From the NCBI GenBank assembly GCA_965203865.1, contig OZ241916.1:2914001-2978000 (forward strand): 64,000 nt of DNA, given 5' to 3'. Position numbers and translations under genes: made by a program. Positions 1 to 9,788 of the stretch are shown piece by piece; positions within the stretch are counted from its first letter, which is position 1, and each line of letters begins with the position of its first letter. Below the pieces are notes generated by a model. The model had not been told where the DNA came from, did no database searches, and saw only the letters and a list, made by a program, of their open reading frames with translations. Source of the DNA: G965200765 sp965203865. Lineage in GTDB: Bacteria; Pseudomonadota; Gammaproteobacteria; Arenicellales; JAJDZL01.

Positions 1-1498
1 TTTCATCGTCGTCCGATACGGAGTCTGCATTCAACTGAAAGCATAGCAACCAGCCCGAAGCAGCCACGCCTGGCGTACTTCCTTGCCCAGAAGCCGTTCC
101 CCCGAAGCGCAGATTAAATCTATCTTGAGCATCCAACTCCAATGAACCAGAAGCACCAACAGCAGGATTACCGCAATTTGCCAACTGGGTTAATGAAACC
201 GGGTTAATATCAGCGCTCGCAGTATCTTTATTCCTGCCTGTTGTAGCAGTACCTTTAACTTGCAGAGTTGCTGTGTACAAATTTGTGCTTGATATGGCTC
301 TGTTATTTCCAACTGAGTCTTGAATCTTTACGCGAAACCTTAGCATCTTGTCCCGCTCCGGTTCGGAAGCGGAAGTGCCGGCCTCTCGAGTAACCACCAG
401 TTTATACGCCTCCTGGCTTGACCGTATCTTTTCAACAGCACTGCCATTGCCGCTGGATATGGTAACTGTCTCGCCGGATATTGTGCTACCCAATCTACGA
501 GTAGAACCCGAAGTCGTAATACTGTTCACAATCGTTAGATTAAACGATTCATCAGGTTCGGCGACAGTGTCAAATGCAATGGGTACTATCAGCTCAAGCC
601 GGCCTCGTGAGCTTGTATTAATCTGTTCAGGAGTGAACACCTGGTAGCACACTAGGCCCCGGGTGCAATTGCGCCCCATCACGCCAGTCTTGTCGTTTGG
701 CCAAGCCCCTATATCGCTTGATGTAAACCCTGCACCGCCTGTGCTTGCGGCGGTCAATCTAAACGGTACGGTGATGTTACCTACTGCCCTAGGTACCGTA
801 GGCTCGCCGTTTACTATCGGACCAGTAAAAGTGACCCGGAAATTTGCTGTACCGCCTTCTCGTGAATGGTCAGAGGGTTCTCCAACAGATACAATGAGCC
901 CGGACGGATTCAAGGTGCTGGCTGCAATGGTACCATCCGCGTACTGACTTGCACCTGTAGCAAGCGCGTAGGTAGTACCGCCAACCTCGGCACTTAGAAA
1001 ACCAGTCAGAGTAACTCTATAGGATTCTGCTGCCTCTTCTGCCCCATCATTAAATATAGGAACAGTGATCGTACCTGTTGTTGCTCCCGGCAGGATGGTG
1101 GCAAATCCTCCGAAGTATTGATAACATCCACTTGCTGGTGGTGCTTGGCCAGGTGCTTCTCTTTGTTGAGCACAATTACGTTGATACTCATTCTGGCGGT
1201 CTCCAAAGTCTCCCGGCTCTGCATCATCATCACTAGTACTTGGAGTCGCAGCGATACGATATCCTACTCTTAGCGAAGCTGCGCTTCCAACCGCTCCGGG
1301 AACAGCTGTCGTTGCAGTAACCGTAAAAGTCGCACTTGACCCTTCGGCTGTATTTGTAGCAGATGCTGCCGCTATTGACACCGTCCCCGTCGTCTGCGCA
1401 AAAGCTTGAACGGACAGGAACAGCACCGAAAATAAAACAGCTGCCTGGAGGAATGAATTTACAACAATTCTTGATTTTCCAGCATTAGCATTGACCAC
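1..1498 (-). CDS. Calx-beta repeat surface protein, N-terminal part (runs off window)
   Basis: The frame is open from a GTG at 1498 (GTG GTC AAT GCT) to the left edge, about 499 codons, so the stop lies outside the window. A GGAGGT ribosome site lies 7 bases upstream of the GTG. Residues 1-34 form a signal peptide ending ...VQAFAQ. The rest is Calx-beta-like beta-sandwich repeats with acidic DDD and FNDGAEEAAESYRVTL-type strands. It is a close paralogue of the 2764-7266 gene and matches its first third almost throughout. It carries an extra Cys-containing segment near residue 90 (NCAQQREAPGQAPPASGCYQ) that the paralogue lacks. By analogy it is probably an exported, outer-membrane-anchored autotransporter, but its C-terminal barrel is not visible here. 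Transcription is predicted from the poly-G promoter at 1796-1825. Confidence 0.85.
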   Translation of the reverse strand, partial: MVNANAGKSRIVVNSFLQAAVLFSVLFLSVQAFAQTTGTVSIAAASATNTAEGSSATFTVTATTAVPGAVGSAASLRVGYRIAATPSTSDDDAEPGDFGDRQNEYQRNCAQQREAPGQAPPASGCYQYFGGFATILPGATTGTITVPIFNDGAEEAAESYRVTLTGFLSAEVGGTTYALATGASQYADGTIAASTLNPSGLIVSVGEPSDHSREGGTANFRVTFTGPIVNGEPTVPRAVGNITVPFRLTAASTGGAGFTSSDIGAWPNDKTGVMGRNCTRGLVCYQVFTPEQINTSSRGRLELIVPIAFDTVAEPDESFNLTIVNSITTSGSTRRLGSTISGETVTISSGNGSAVEKIRSSQEAYKLVVTREAGTSASEPERDKMLRFRVKIQDSVGNNRAISSTNLYTATLQVKGTATTGRNKDTASADINPVSLTQLANCGNPAVGASGSLELDAQDRFNLRFGGTASGQGSTPGVAASGWLLCFQLNADSVSDDDE

Positions 1499-1795
1499 GA
1501 TTCATACCTCCAATCGTATATTTTTCAGTTTCTTCAAAAGTTGCAATATCTATATTCAGAAACTTTCTGTTATGTAGAAATTTGGGTGCTTTTGCAATTC
1601 AATGTTGAATAAATACCACTATTTCAAAAGAGTATCTCCGTCAACCAACGGAAAGAAGGAATCCGACACTCTCTGCCAGCCCGCCTCGCGTGTGAATTTT
1701 ATACAGGCCCGCATCGCTGACCGGCACTTGCATCTTCGGAAAGAATCAATAGTCGACATTAACTTCAAAAACCCAGACAAATTAGCAAATCGCCA

Positions 1796-1825
1796 ATGTT
1801 ACTCTACCCCCCCCCCCCTTGTCAA
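1796..1825 (-). promoter_or_regulatory. Candidate phase-variable promoter with G12 spacer
   Basis: On the minus strand a consensus -35 TTGACA (1820-1825) is followed by an 18-base spacer containing twelve consecutive G (C at 1807-1818 on +), then TAACAT (1796-1801), a 4/6 match to the -10 consensus. Predicted start is near 1788, giving a leader of about 290 nt to the GTG at 1498. Homopolymers in this spacer are known to tune promoters by slippage in Neisseria porA and opc. Function here is inferred. Confidence 0.6.
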
Positions 1826-2209
1826 GTCGGTGTGCTGATTCGTAAAAATATGAGATTCGGACTACCATTTTTAAGAGCACGAGATACTTGCATGATGCCA
1901 TGTTGCCCAGCGACTAAAGAGGGGGCTGTGCACTTTTCGGATTAAAGGGGAAGAGGTATAGCCGAGACGGTTGCTAAAGGCATCAAGCGATTGGCCGCAT
2001 GAATATTCCGCAGGACCGGTATGGCATCATCCTGTATTGTCGGAAACTTTTGACGACCGCCATATTTCATCGAATTCGCCCGAATGCAAGTAAGCGAACC
2101 AGAGTTGGCCAGTCCGTGCAATGAACTCGTCTAAAATCTGCAAAAGTCAGGGAACCCTCCGTAAATCGCTGAATTTCCGCTTCGCAACGGTTAATACAGC
2201 ACCACTCAG

Positions 2210-2763
2210 AGTGCTTGTCAGGTGTTGCCGAGGGGGAGCGATGCGATGTTTAACACCTCAGCTCCATGACCCGGTAGATGGTTTTCTGAACCTCGGTGGA
2301 TTTTGATGGAATCGCATAGCGACTATGGTTATCAATGCGGGTCAGGATGCTACCCTGACGATGGCTCTACTCTTGACGAACGATCTCGACCAAGATGGAT
2401 TATTCTGCTTTCCAGTGAGCGCAATGAAGCAGATGGCGAAGTGAGCCTGAATGTGCGGTAGAACGGTGGAACACAGGTGCACCCTCATGTTGTGCTTGGT
2501 GTGTTAATACCAGATTTGAAAATCCCGGGAATATGCAAAAAGAAGGCATATCAACAATCAACAGAAACCCAGAAAATTTAACTGAGCCTTGCCTATCTAC
2601 AAAACCCTATTTACAGCCCCAAAACCAAATTCCCGCGGTGTTTTTGTGAAGTTGACCGAAGCAAACTATTCCAAATCCAGACTACCATACTGAAGCATGG
2701 CTGATGCTCTTCAACAATGAAAAACATCAACCATGCATATTCCTATCCAGATTTAAGATAGTT
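2210..2763. other. Intergenic region without a recognisable gene
   Basis: About 550 bases lie between the end of the tandem duplication and the stop of the downstream Calx-beta gene. Short open frames are present but none has a convincing ribosome site or recognisable motif. A degraded gene cannot be excluded around 2307-2460. The only structured element seen is the hairpin at 2695-2736. Confidence 0.5.
2695..2736 (-). terminator. Hairpin downstream of the Calx-beta autotransporter gene
   Basis: GCATGGCTGATG (2695-2706) and CATCAACCATGC (2725-2736) form a 12-bp stem with one G-U pair, about 28 bases after the stop codon of the 2764-7266 gene. It has no following U-run, so it is either a non-canonical terminator or an RNA-stabilising 3' structure. 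Confidence 0.35.
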
Positions 2764-5700
2764 CTACCAGTCGAGAGTCGTTTTCAGCACCATCCTGTTG
2801 TCTGACGATTTGACATCGCTTTCATGATGCTCAAACTCAAGTTGCAACTCAAGCGTTGAATCTGTCGAGAATCTGGTGCCAACACGATAATCTCGCGTGC
2901 TTTCCTGAATCCCCAGACCGATGTACGGAGTGACTAGTCCGTTGCTGCCATAAACTCCGTATCCGATTTCAGAATCGAATCTTGATGTTGTTTCTGTTTT
3001 GCCCTCGGCAAGATTGCTTGTTGAAACACTGCGCTCCCAGAAGGAGGAACCGGCTTCGCTGTTCGCTCTTCCAGTGGAAATAGAAGCATTGTAAGTCATG
3101 CCTGCAGAACCTGACACAGGTTGCCGACGCAGCATGGCTCCGATTCCCCATACCTTGTTGTCATTTTTATGTGCAATGAGATAGCGCAGGTTTACACTCG
3201 CTGTAACACCTGATTTGAAATCACTGTACTTGACACCGCCGCCCAATTCAGCGCCAGCGCCGGTTTCACCGTCACCTCCGTCCCAGCGGACACCAAGCTC
3301 TACAGAGGGTATCATGCATGAATCGGGACTCATCGCACATTTCTGCGAAGCTTCCAATGCAACACGTAGGCCTTGAGTCTTGATCTTGCTGCCAGTTTGA
3401 CCTGCTGCTCTGGGCGCGATTTTCAGGTTCGAGCCCCAAATTTCACTTTTCACGCTGAGTGTCACCGGGGACTCGCTATCATCTCCAATTGTCCTCAACG
3501 CATAACGCCCACCGGCTACCAACTGCAACATCTCTGTCTTGTTTGAGAAGCTGTCCTGTACAGAGTCATTGTAGTCAATCCGTCCTCGTCCGAATCCCAG
3601 TGATGCCCAAGCATCGAACTCATCTGTTACTGACCAGCCTATGTAAGGACTCAGCATGACCATGCGAGGTTTCAGCGTACCGCTAGAATTCTGAGTTCCG
3701 GCATTCGAGTAGTTGAAACTTCCTCTGGATATACCCAATGAAACTCCCGCCAGCATTCCCGAGTCAAGCATGGTATCTGACCCCAGGTGAAACGCAAACA
3801 AGCTTCCGTCCCAGTTCAAATCGCTATTGCCACCGCTTGACAAGCGTGTGTAGTCCGCTGAACCCCATATCGCGATGCCGCCTTCTGCCGCACCTCCGGA
3901 ATGAGATGACGACAAGCTGCCGCCGGGTGAATAAGCGAAACTTGCTCCGTCAAGAGCTTGTTCAAGCGAGCCAACTGAATCTTCCAGATCTTTGTTGCGC
4001 TCATGATTCACCAGTCGCTTCAGAATGGACATGAATTCATCATCATTGTGGCTCATTGCACCGGATATGCTGCCGCCAATAACGGTTGAAATTCTGCCAG
4101 ACAAAGCCGCAACTGTGCTAGAAGTTATCTCGCGTACCACATTCGTGACGATTTCTTTTTCAAGCTCTTCTTCAAGCGACCCCCTCTCTGGAGGAGTAGG
4201 AGGAGTATTAGGGTCAGAAGCGTCTTCGGGTGATTGCTGCACATCGCTTAAGGTCACCAGAACACTGGAAATATTCAACGTCGTTGGATACATCGTTCCA
4301 CCAGCAGTTGTGATGCTATGGGTAAGTCTTGCGGTACTATCGAAATTGTCGATATCTGAATACGCTGTAACTGTAACCGTCTGCGCAGTGGCGTAGCCGG
4401 TTGATGTAAAAGTCAGTGTATTCTGATTGCCTGCTGTTTCAGAATCCGTGTCGACTACGACATCGCTGTTGGTACTTTCGACCGTAATTACAACATCGGT
4501 TGTCGGTGCCTGAGTCAATACGACCGTGTAAGTACCAATATTGTCATTGTCCTCATCGTCGGGCGATCTTTCCTCAAGCGCCAAGGTTTGCTTGCTAACT
4601 ACTATATTAGTGGTTGCTGGCGCCACTGCCACCGAAACCGGGGCCGAGGTCAAACTCTCCGTGCCTGAGTGCGCAGCTGCCTTGGCTATTACCGCGATTG
4701 ATTTCGCTTCATAAAAATCAGGAGCGGTATCAGGATAAGCAAGGGTAATGGTCAACGTCGTTGTAGTGGGTCGCGTTACAGTATTAATTGTTAGACCCTC
4801 TATGCTCGTTACCAACTCGTAGTTGGTTGCTGTAGTAGCAGCTGAACCAAACGTTCCACTTGACAACGTCATATTTAATACTGCACTGTTCAAATTACCG
4901 CTGTTCAACGAAGTAGGACTTGACGTAGAAATGGCCAAGTTACTAGTAGCAAGAGTAGTGCCGTCGTCGTTCATAATGTATCCGATGGCGGCTATGGAGC
5001 AATTACCTGGCGAATCTCCTACAATGGCAGCAACACATGCTCTCAGATTATCATTAAACGTTGCTGGTGGTAAGGCTTCATTAGGCGCTCTAGAATAAGG
5101 CTGGTCCAGTGTGACCTGAATCGTCTCATGTGCTTCGGGTGTCGTGTCCCCCACAATCGAAAAACTGATTATCTTTGATGTCTCGCCTTGAGCAAAGGAC
5201 ACATTTCCGATATTGGGGGTAGCTCTGTAGTCGGTTCCCGACTCTGCCGTGCCACCTAATACATAAGGTACATTAATCACCCTATCGCTTGCACCACTAA
5301 GCGTTACAGTGAAAGTCATCGTCTTTGTACCGCTATCGCCTTCCGTGACGCTCGGAAAGTCTACCGACACAACTGGAGTACCGGTGTCATTGACTGATAC
5401 CACCACACTTTCAATAGATGAATCAAAGGATGCAGGACCACTGGTAATACTATGGCTTAGTATCGCACTGTCGTCCCTAAAGTCGGTATCATCTGCTGCT
5501 GTAACTGTCACCGTCTGCTCAGTGCCGAAGTTGCCTGTTGTAAAAGTCAGCGTACTTGGGTTTACAGTTACATCATGATTGTTGCTACTGATTGAAATTG
5601 TCAGATCTGCTGAGGGTGCAGAAGCCAAAGACACATTGTAAGTATCGCTACTACCTTCATTGACGGACAAGCTCTTCGAACTGACAGTTACTCCTGGTCC

Positions 5701-7266
5701 AGGCGGTGCCGTAATAGTAATTGTTTCGATCAAATCGCTCCCCGCACTTCGCAGATTTGCCATATTACCCGGCAACCGGCCATAGTAGCTGCCGCGGAAA
5801 AACGGTGGTCTTGATTGCCGACCGCCTTGTGCTCGAACACTGACAACCTCCAATATAAATGTTTCGCCGACATCCGATACGGAATCTGCATTCAACTGAA
5901 AGCATAGCAACCAGCCCGAAGCAGCCACGCCTGGCGTACTTCCTTGCCCAGAAGCTGTGCCCCCGAAGTTCAGATTAAATCTATCTTGAGTATTCAACTC
6001 CAATGAACCAGCCACACCAACAGCAGGATTACCGCAATTTGCCGACTGGGTTATTGAAACTGGGTTAATATCAGCGCTCGCAGTATCTTTGTTACTGCCT
6101 GTTGTAGCAGTACCTTTAACTTCCAGAGTTGCCGTGTACAAATTTGCGCTTGATATAGCTCTGTCAATTCCAGCTGAGTCTTGAATCTTCACACGAAACC
6201 TTAGCATCTTGTCCCGCTCCGGTTCAGAAGCGGAAGTGCCAGCCTCTCGAACCACCACCAGCTTATACGCCTCTTGGCTAGACTGTATCTTTTCAAAAGC
6301 CCTGCCGTTGCCGCTGGATATGGTAACTGTCTCGTTGGATATTGTGCTACCCAGGCTACGAGTAGATCCCGAAGTCGTAATACTGCTTACAATCTCTAGA
6401 TGAAACGATTCATCAGGTTCGGCGGCATTGTCAAATGCAATGGGGACTTCCAGATAAAGTCCGTTTCGCAAGCTCGTGTTAATCTCTTTAGGAGTGAACA
6501 CTCGGTAGCACACCAGGCCCGCGGCGCAAGTACGTCCACTCACTTCAGGCGCATCAGTCGGCCAAGCTCCTATATCGCTTGCTGTAAAACCTGTGGTAAT
6601 GGCCGTCAATCTAAACGGTACGGTAATGTTGCCTACTGCCGTACCAGTAAAACTGACCGGGAACAATGCTGTCCCGCCTTCGAGCGAATGGCCAGCGGGT
6701 TCTCCAACAGATACAGTGAGTCTGGACGGATTCGAGGAGCTGGGTCCAGTGCTGGATGCAATGGTACCATCCGCGTGCGGATTTGTAACAAGACTGTACG
6801 TAATAGTACCAGCTGTAGCGCTACCTTGAAAACCAATCAGAGTGACTCTATAGGATTCTGCGGACTCTGCTGCACCATCATTAAATATAGGAACAGTAAT
6901 CGTAGCTGTTGTTGCCCCCGCCGGTATAACAACTCTTGCTCCTGATAGGTAACTGCTACGTTGAAGCGTATTATCGCGATTTCCAAAATCACCCGCCTCT
7001 GCATCATCATCACTAGTACTGGGGGTCTTACCGATACTATACCTTACTCCTAGCTGATTACCAGCAGGAACAGTTTGCGATGCAGTAACCGTAAAAGTCG
7101 CACTTGACCCTTCGGCTGTATTTGTAGCAGATGCTGCCGCTATTGACACTGTCCCCGTCGTCTGCGCAAAAGCTGGAACAGACAGGAACAGCACCGAAAA
7201 TAAAACAGCTGCCTGGAGGAATGAATTTACAACAATTCTTGATTTTCCAGTATTACCATTCATCAC
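2764..7266 (-). CDS. Calx-beta repeat autotransporter-like surface protein
   Basis: 1500 residues. GTG (7266) and ATG (7263) are both usable after a GGAGGT site; GTG has the better spacing. Order of parts: signal peptide about 1-35 (hydrophobic AAVLFSVLFLSVPAFAQ), a long acidic passenger of Calx-beta and related repeats (about 38-1090, with recurring EG..., TFTVT, DDD and HSIT strand motifs), a linker of about 100 residues, and a C-terminal domain of about 280 residues of alternating amphipathic strands ending VVLKTTLDW. The aromatic last residue is typical of outer-membrane beta-barrels. It is probably displayed on the cell surface for calcium-dependent adhesion or matrix contact; the ligand is unknown. 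A tandem paralogue lies downstream. Expression is predicted from the G10 promoter at 7565-7594 and may switch by slippage. Confidence 0.85.
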   Translation of the reverse strand: MMNGNTGKSRIVVNSFLQAAVLFSVLFLSVPAFAQTTGTVSIAAASATNTAEGSSATFTVTASQTVPAGNQLGVRYSIGKTPSTSDDDAEAGDFGNRDNTLQRSSYLSGARVVIPAGATTATITVPIFNDGAAESAESYRVTLIGFQGSATAGTITYSLVTNPHADGTIASSTGPSSSNPSRLTVSVGEPAGHSLEGGTALFPVSFTGTAVGNITVPFRLTAITTGFTASDIGAWPTDAPEVSGRTCAAGLVCYRVFTPKEINTSLRNGLYLEVPIAFDNAAEPDESFHLEIVSSITTSGSTRSLGSTISNETVTISSGNGRAFEKIQSSQEAYKLVVVREAGTSASEPERDKMLRFRVKIQDSAGIDRAISSANLYTATLEVKGTATTGSNKDTASADINPVSITQSANCGNPAVGVAGSLELNTQDRFNLNFGGTASGQGSTPGVAASGWLLCFQLNADSVSDVGETFILEVVSVRAQGGRQSRPPFFRGSYYGRLPGNMANLRSAGSDLIETITITAPPGPGVTVSSKSLSVNEGSSDTYNVSLASAPSADLTISISSNNHDVTVNPSTLTFTTGNFGTEQTVTVTAADDTDFRDDSAILSHSITSGPASFDSSIESVVVSVNDTGTPVVSVDFPSVTEGDSGTKTMTFTVTLSGASDRVINVPYVLGGTAESGTDYRATPNIGNVSFAQGETSKIISFSIVGDTTPEAHETIQVTLDQPYSRAPNEALPPATFNDNLRACVAAIVGDSPGNCSIAAIGYIMNDDGTTLATSNLAISTSSPTSLNSGNLNSAVLNMTLSSGTFGSAATTATNYELVTSIEGLTINTVTRPTTTTLTITLAYPDTAPDFYEAKSIAVIAKAAAHSGTESLTSAPVSVAVAPATTNIVVSKQTLALEERSPDDEDNDNIGTYTVVLTQAPTTDVVITVESTNSDVVVDTDSETAGNQNTLTFTSTGYATAQTVTVTAYSDIDNFDSTARLTHSITTAGGTMYPTTLNISSVLVTLSDVQQSPEDASDPNTPPTPPERGSLEEELEKEIVTNVVREITSSTVAALSGRISTVIGGSISGAMSHNDDEFMSILKRLVNHERNKDLEDSVGSLEQALDGASFAYSPGGSLSSSHSGGAAEGGIAIWGSADYTRLSSGGNSDLNWDGSLFAFHLGSDTMLDSGMLAGVSLGISRGSFNYSNAGTQNSSGTLKPRMVMLSPYIGWSVTDEFDAWASLGFGRGRIDYNDSVQDSFSNKTEMLQLVAGGRYALRTIGDDSESPVTLSVKSEIWGSNLKIAPRAAGQTGSKIKTQGLRVALEASQKCAMSPDSCMIPSVELGVRWDGGDGETGAGAELGGGVKYSDFKSGVTASVNLRYLIAHKNDNKVWGIGAMLRRQPVSGSAGMTYNASISTGRANSEAGSSFWERSVSTSNLAEGKTETTSRFDSEIGYGVYGSNGLVTPYIGLGIQESTRDYRVGTRFSTDSTLELQLEFEHHESDVKSSDNRMVLKTTLDW

Positions 7267-7983
7267 AATTCATACCTCCAATAGTATGTCTCTCGGTTTC
7301 TTCAAAAGTTTTAACTCTGTATTCAGAACTTTCTGCTATGTAAAATTTGGGCGCTTTTGCAATTTAATGTTGAATGAATACCCCAGTAACCTTTCAAAAA
7401 GAGTATCTCCGTCAACCAATGGAAAGAAGGAATCTAACACTTTCTTCCAGCCCGCCTCGCGTGCAGATTTCAAGCAGGCCACATCGCTGACCGGCACGGC
7501 ATCTTCGGAAAGAATCAATAGTTGACATTAATTTGAAAAACCCAAATAAATTATTAATTTACCGATGTTAATTCATACCCCCCCCCCTTGTCAAGTCGGT
7601 TTGTTGATTCGTTAAAAATATGAGATTCGGACTACCATTTTTAAGAGCACAAGATACTTGCATGATGCCATGCTGCCCAGCGACTAAAGAGGGGCTGTGT
7701 ACTTTTCGGATTAAGGGGGGAGAAGTGTAGCTGAGACGATGGCTAAAGGTATCAAGCGGTTGGCCGCATGAAGATTCCGCGGGGAACGGCATGGCATCAT
7801 CCTGTATTGTCGGAAACTTTTGGCAGTCTCCATATTCCATTGAATTGGCCCGAATGCAAGTAAGCGAACCAGAGTTGGCCAGCCCGTGTGGTGAGCTCGT
7901 CTAAAATCCGCGAAAGTCAGTCAGGAAGAGCCTTGCAAAGCGCTGAATCTCCACTTTGCAACAGCGAATAAAGCGCCACCCAG
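5862..7983. repeat. Right copy of >2.1-kb tandem duplication
   Basis: Counterpart of 1-2209. It spans the first third of the Calx-beta gene, its leader and promoter, and upstream sequence to about 7983. The poly-C/G length and the Cys-containing insert are the obvious differences between copies. Confidence 0.9.
7565..7594 (-). promoter_or_regulatory. Candidate phase-variable promoter with G10 spacer
   Basis: TTGACA (7589-7594), an 18-base spacer with ten consecutive G (C at 7578-7587 on +), then TAACAT (7565-7570). The spacer is again 18 bases although the tract is two bases shorter than in the left copy, because the flanking bases differ (TATGAAT instead of TAGAG). This conservation of total spacing supports a real promoter. 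Confidence 0.6.
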
Positions 7984-8223
7984 CTATTCTTCAGTTATAG
8001 CAAGGCATCAATTCGCAGATTCTAAAATCTGTTCAGCATTCATCAATTCTTGGCATACAATAAATTTGACAGAAATCTGTGCAAGTTGATCGCTTTGTAC
8101 ACAATTTACATGCGCCATGGCTTTGGTTACCATGGTGATATTGTGGTATTGAATTGGTCCTTGTATATAAGGTTGTATTTGCCGTAAATTAAATATCTCT
8201 GCATTTAAAAACTTACTGACTGC

Positions 8224-9102
8224 ATGATTGAGTATCTAAATATTGCAAGACATGTTCTGGAGAACGGAACTCGGAAAGAAAGTCGAACTGGAGTCGATAC
8301 GATTTCAGCATTCAATTACAACTACCAGATTGACCTTCGAAATGGATTTCCGCTGCTTACAACAAAAGAAATCTCCTGGAAGAATATTGTCGTTGAAAAT
8401 CTGTGGTTTCTTTCGGGCCAGAGGCATATCGGGCTACTCAGAAAGCACGGTTGCAAATTTTGGGACCCTTGGGCCGATGAAGACGGCTATGTTCCCAGTG
8501 CCTACGGAAACTTTTGGAGATACTTTCCAGTTGGCAACGGCGTTCAAACCGTTTGCAATGATCAAATTGCATGGGTTCTGGAACAGATAAGATCAAACCC
8601 GTTCAGTCGCCGGCATGTTGTAACGGCTTGGGACCCCGGCAATGCGCAAAACAGCGCCTTGCCGCCCTGCCATGCTTTCTGGGCGCTGAATGTTCAAGTG
8701 GACAACAATGGCGAGCCGAATCTTTGCCTTCACCTGACTCAGCGCAGTGCGGATGTTGCGTTGGGCGTTCCGTACAACATTGCCGGATATTCATTTTTGC
8801 TTGAGTTGTTTGGCCGCCTGACAGGAATCAGGCCGGCGATATTCGCGCATACATTAATTGATTCGCATATCTATACCGCAAAGTCCGATGGTAGCCAGAG
8901 CGAGTACGATCATGTTCCCGGGCTTCAAAACCAGATTTCCAGGTCACCCAGACAACTGCCCAAACTTACAATTAGCCCGGACATCAAAACACTTGCAGAT
9001 GTAACTGCAGTTCTCGAAATGGATACGCATGAAATTTTGGACATGTTTCAACTTTCCGGCTACGACCCTCACCCTGCAATTCAGTTTCGGGTTGCAGTTT
9101 GA
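8224..9102 (+). CDS. thyA: Thymidylate synthase
   Basis: 292 residues. It makes dTMP from dUMP using methylenetetrahydrofolate, which is turned into dihydrofolate. Family motifs are present: RTGVDT near 21-26, the catalytic cysteine in LPPCHAF (C149), the phosphate-binding RR at 129-130, and QRSADVALGVPYNIA. The usual QRSxDxFLGxPFN motif has small substitutions (A, V, Y). Length is in the normal bacterial range (about 264-290). folA followed it directly before an insertion: the folA-like fragment starts 6 bases after the stop. The product dihydrofolate is recycled by the FolA enzyme encoded downstream at 9789. Confidence 0.97.
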   Translation: MIEYLNIARHVLENGTRKESRTGVDTISAFNYNYQIDLRNGFPLLTTKEISWKNIVVENLWFLSGQRHIGLLRKHGCKFWDPWADEDGYVPSAYGNFWRYFPVGNGVQTVCNDQIAWVLEQIRSNPFSRRHVVTAWDPGNAQNSALPPCHAFWALNVQVDNNGEPNLCLHLTQRSADVALGVPYNIAGYSFLLELFGRLTGIRPAIFAHTLIDSHIYTAKSDGSQSEYDHVPGLQNQISRSPRQLPKLTISPDIKTLADVTAVLEMDTHEILDMFQLSGYDPHPAIQFRVAV

Positions 9103-9212
9103 ATTCCAATGAACATTAGCCCGGGCATGAATCGTCAACACAGAATTATCATTGCCGCGACCCTGGACGGTTCAATTCCTTGGCATTACTCTGCCAACCT
9201 AAGGCGCTTCAA
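9101..9212 (+). repeat. Duplicated 5' fragment of folA
   Basis: This segment matches the start of the intact folA gene (9781-9910). It encodes MNISPGMNRQ...TLDGSIPWHYSANLRRFK and then leaves the folA frame. Relative to folA it lacks 18 bases between two CTGGACGG direct repeats. It sits directly behind thyA and is separated from intact folA by the small secreted-protein gene, so the thyA-folA pair appears to have been opened by an insertion that left a partial copy on the left. Confidence 0.85.
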
Positions 9213-9225
9213 GGAGGATTTGAAG

Positions 9226-9594
9226 ATGAAGAGAACTTACATGCTGTTGTCTATATTCTTTGTATGGGCGTTGTTCGCGCCGTTTGCAAAGGCAAATGCA
9301 ACAGAGCTGACACCGGATGAGTTTCAGTCGCTCGCGGTGCTTCAGGACCATGTTGACAAGTGCAGTTCAAGGCATGAGTATCCAGAGAAAAATTTTGACT
9401 GGTGCATTGAGTTTGAGGCAGTGATGAATTGGTGTGAAAATGCTCTTGGGGGCGGCACGCAATCGGCGGGATTCAGCATTCGTGTATTTGAGTGCATGAA
9501 CAAAAGACTGGACCGGCCCATGTCCAATCGCACGAATACAAGTTTGATCGCGTTGCCGTCTATGGCGACGCATGCAGAATCAAGTACGTGGTAA
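9226..9594 (+). CDS. Small secreted cysteine-containing protein of unknown function
   Basis: 122 residues from the ATG at 9226, which has an AAGGAGG site at 9211-9217. A signal peptide is clear (KRTYMLLSIFFVWALFAPFAKANA, cut near residue 24). The mature part has four cysteines (near 45, 59, 68 and 87) and no family I recognise. The last 30 residues look low in quality. A +frame beginning near 9492 reads more protein-like (DRVAVYGDACRIKYVV), and other frames continue to about 9770. The 3' end may therefore be frameshifted, with decayed coding sequence at 9595-9780. The gene sits between a folA fragment and intact folA, so it is probably acquired. Confidence 0.5.
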   Translation: MKRTYMLLSIFFVWALFAPFAKANATELTPDEFQSLAVLQDHVDKCSSRHEYPEKNFDWCIEFEAVMNWCENALGGGTQSAGFSIRVFECMNKRLDRPMSNRTNTSLIALPSMATHAESSTW

Positions 9595-9788
9595 AGCATA
9601 GCATTGAGAATACTAGCCCAGACGACACCATTCTTCTCGAAAATGTCCGGGGGATTCATAGCCGGATACGAGGATGCTCGCAAGCGACCATGCTGGAAGC
9701 AAGGATAAGGTGGAGCAGGAGATTGGGGATGAGAGGGAGGCCTGTATCAAGGCAACGAGAATGCCGTTGAGCATAGGCTTTAATTGCA

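Larger units (their letters stand above)
1..2209. repeat. Left copy of >2.1-kb tandem duplication
   Basis: This stretch aligns with 5862-7983: the N-terminal coding part, signal peptide, leader, poly-G promoter and about 400 bases upstream. The copies are most alike near 300-600 and 6100-6450 and in the promoter and upstream region. They are more divergent and carry indels near 650-1200. The duplication includes regulatory DNA, so each gene has its own promoter. Confidence 0.9.

Noticed and set aside
1006..1233. 75-codon open frame on the minus strand
   Set aside because: It is a shadow: the Calx-beta frame started at 1498 is open through this region in another phase and matches the paralogue.
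6400..6945. 181-codon plus-strand open frame opposite the Calx-beta gene
   Set aside because: Antisense to repetitive low-complexity coding sequence; composition (Ser, Cys, Arg rich) is typical of a shadow frame.
7568..7840. 90-codon minus-strand frame reading through the poly-G promoter
   Set aside because: The corresponding region in the left copy has no matching intact frame, and the poly-G tract would make it unstable.
9492..9770. Separate gene after the small secreted protein
   Set aside because: No start site of its own, and protein-like stretches occur in several frames; better explained as frameshifted decay of the same gene.
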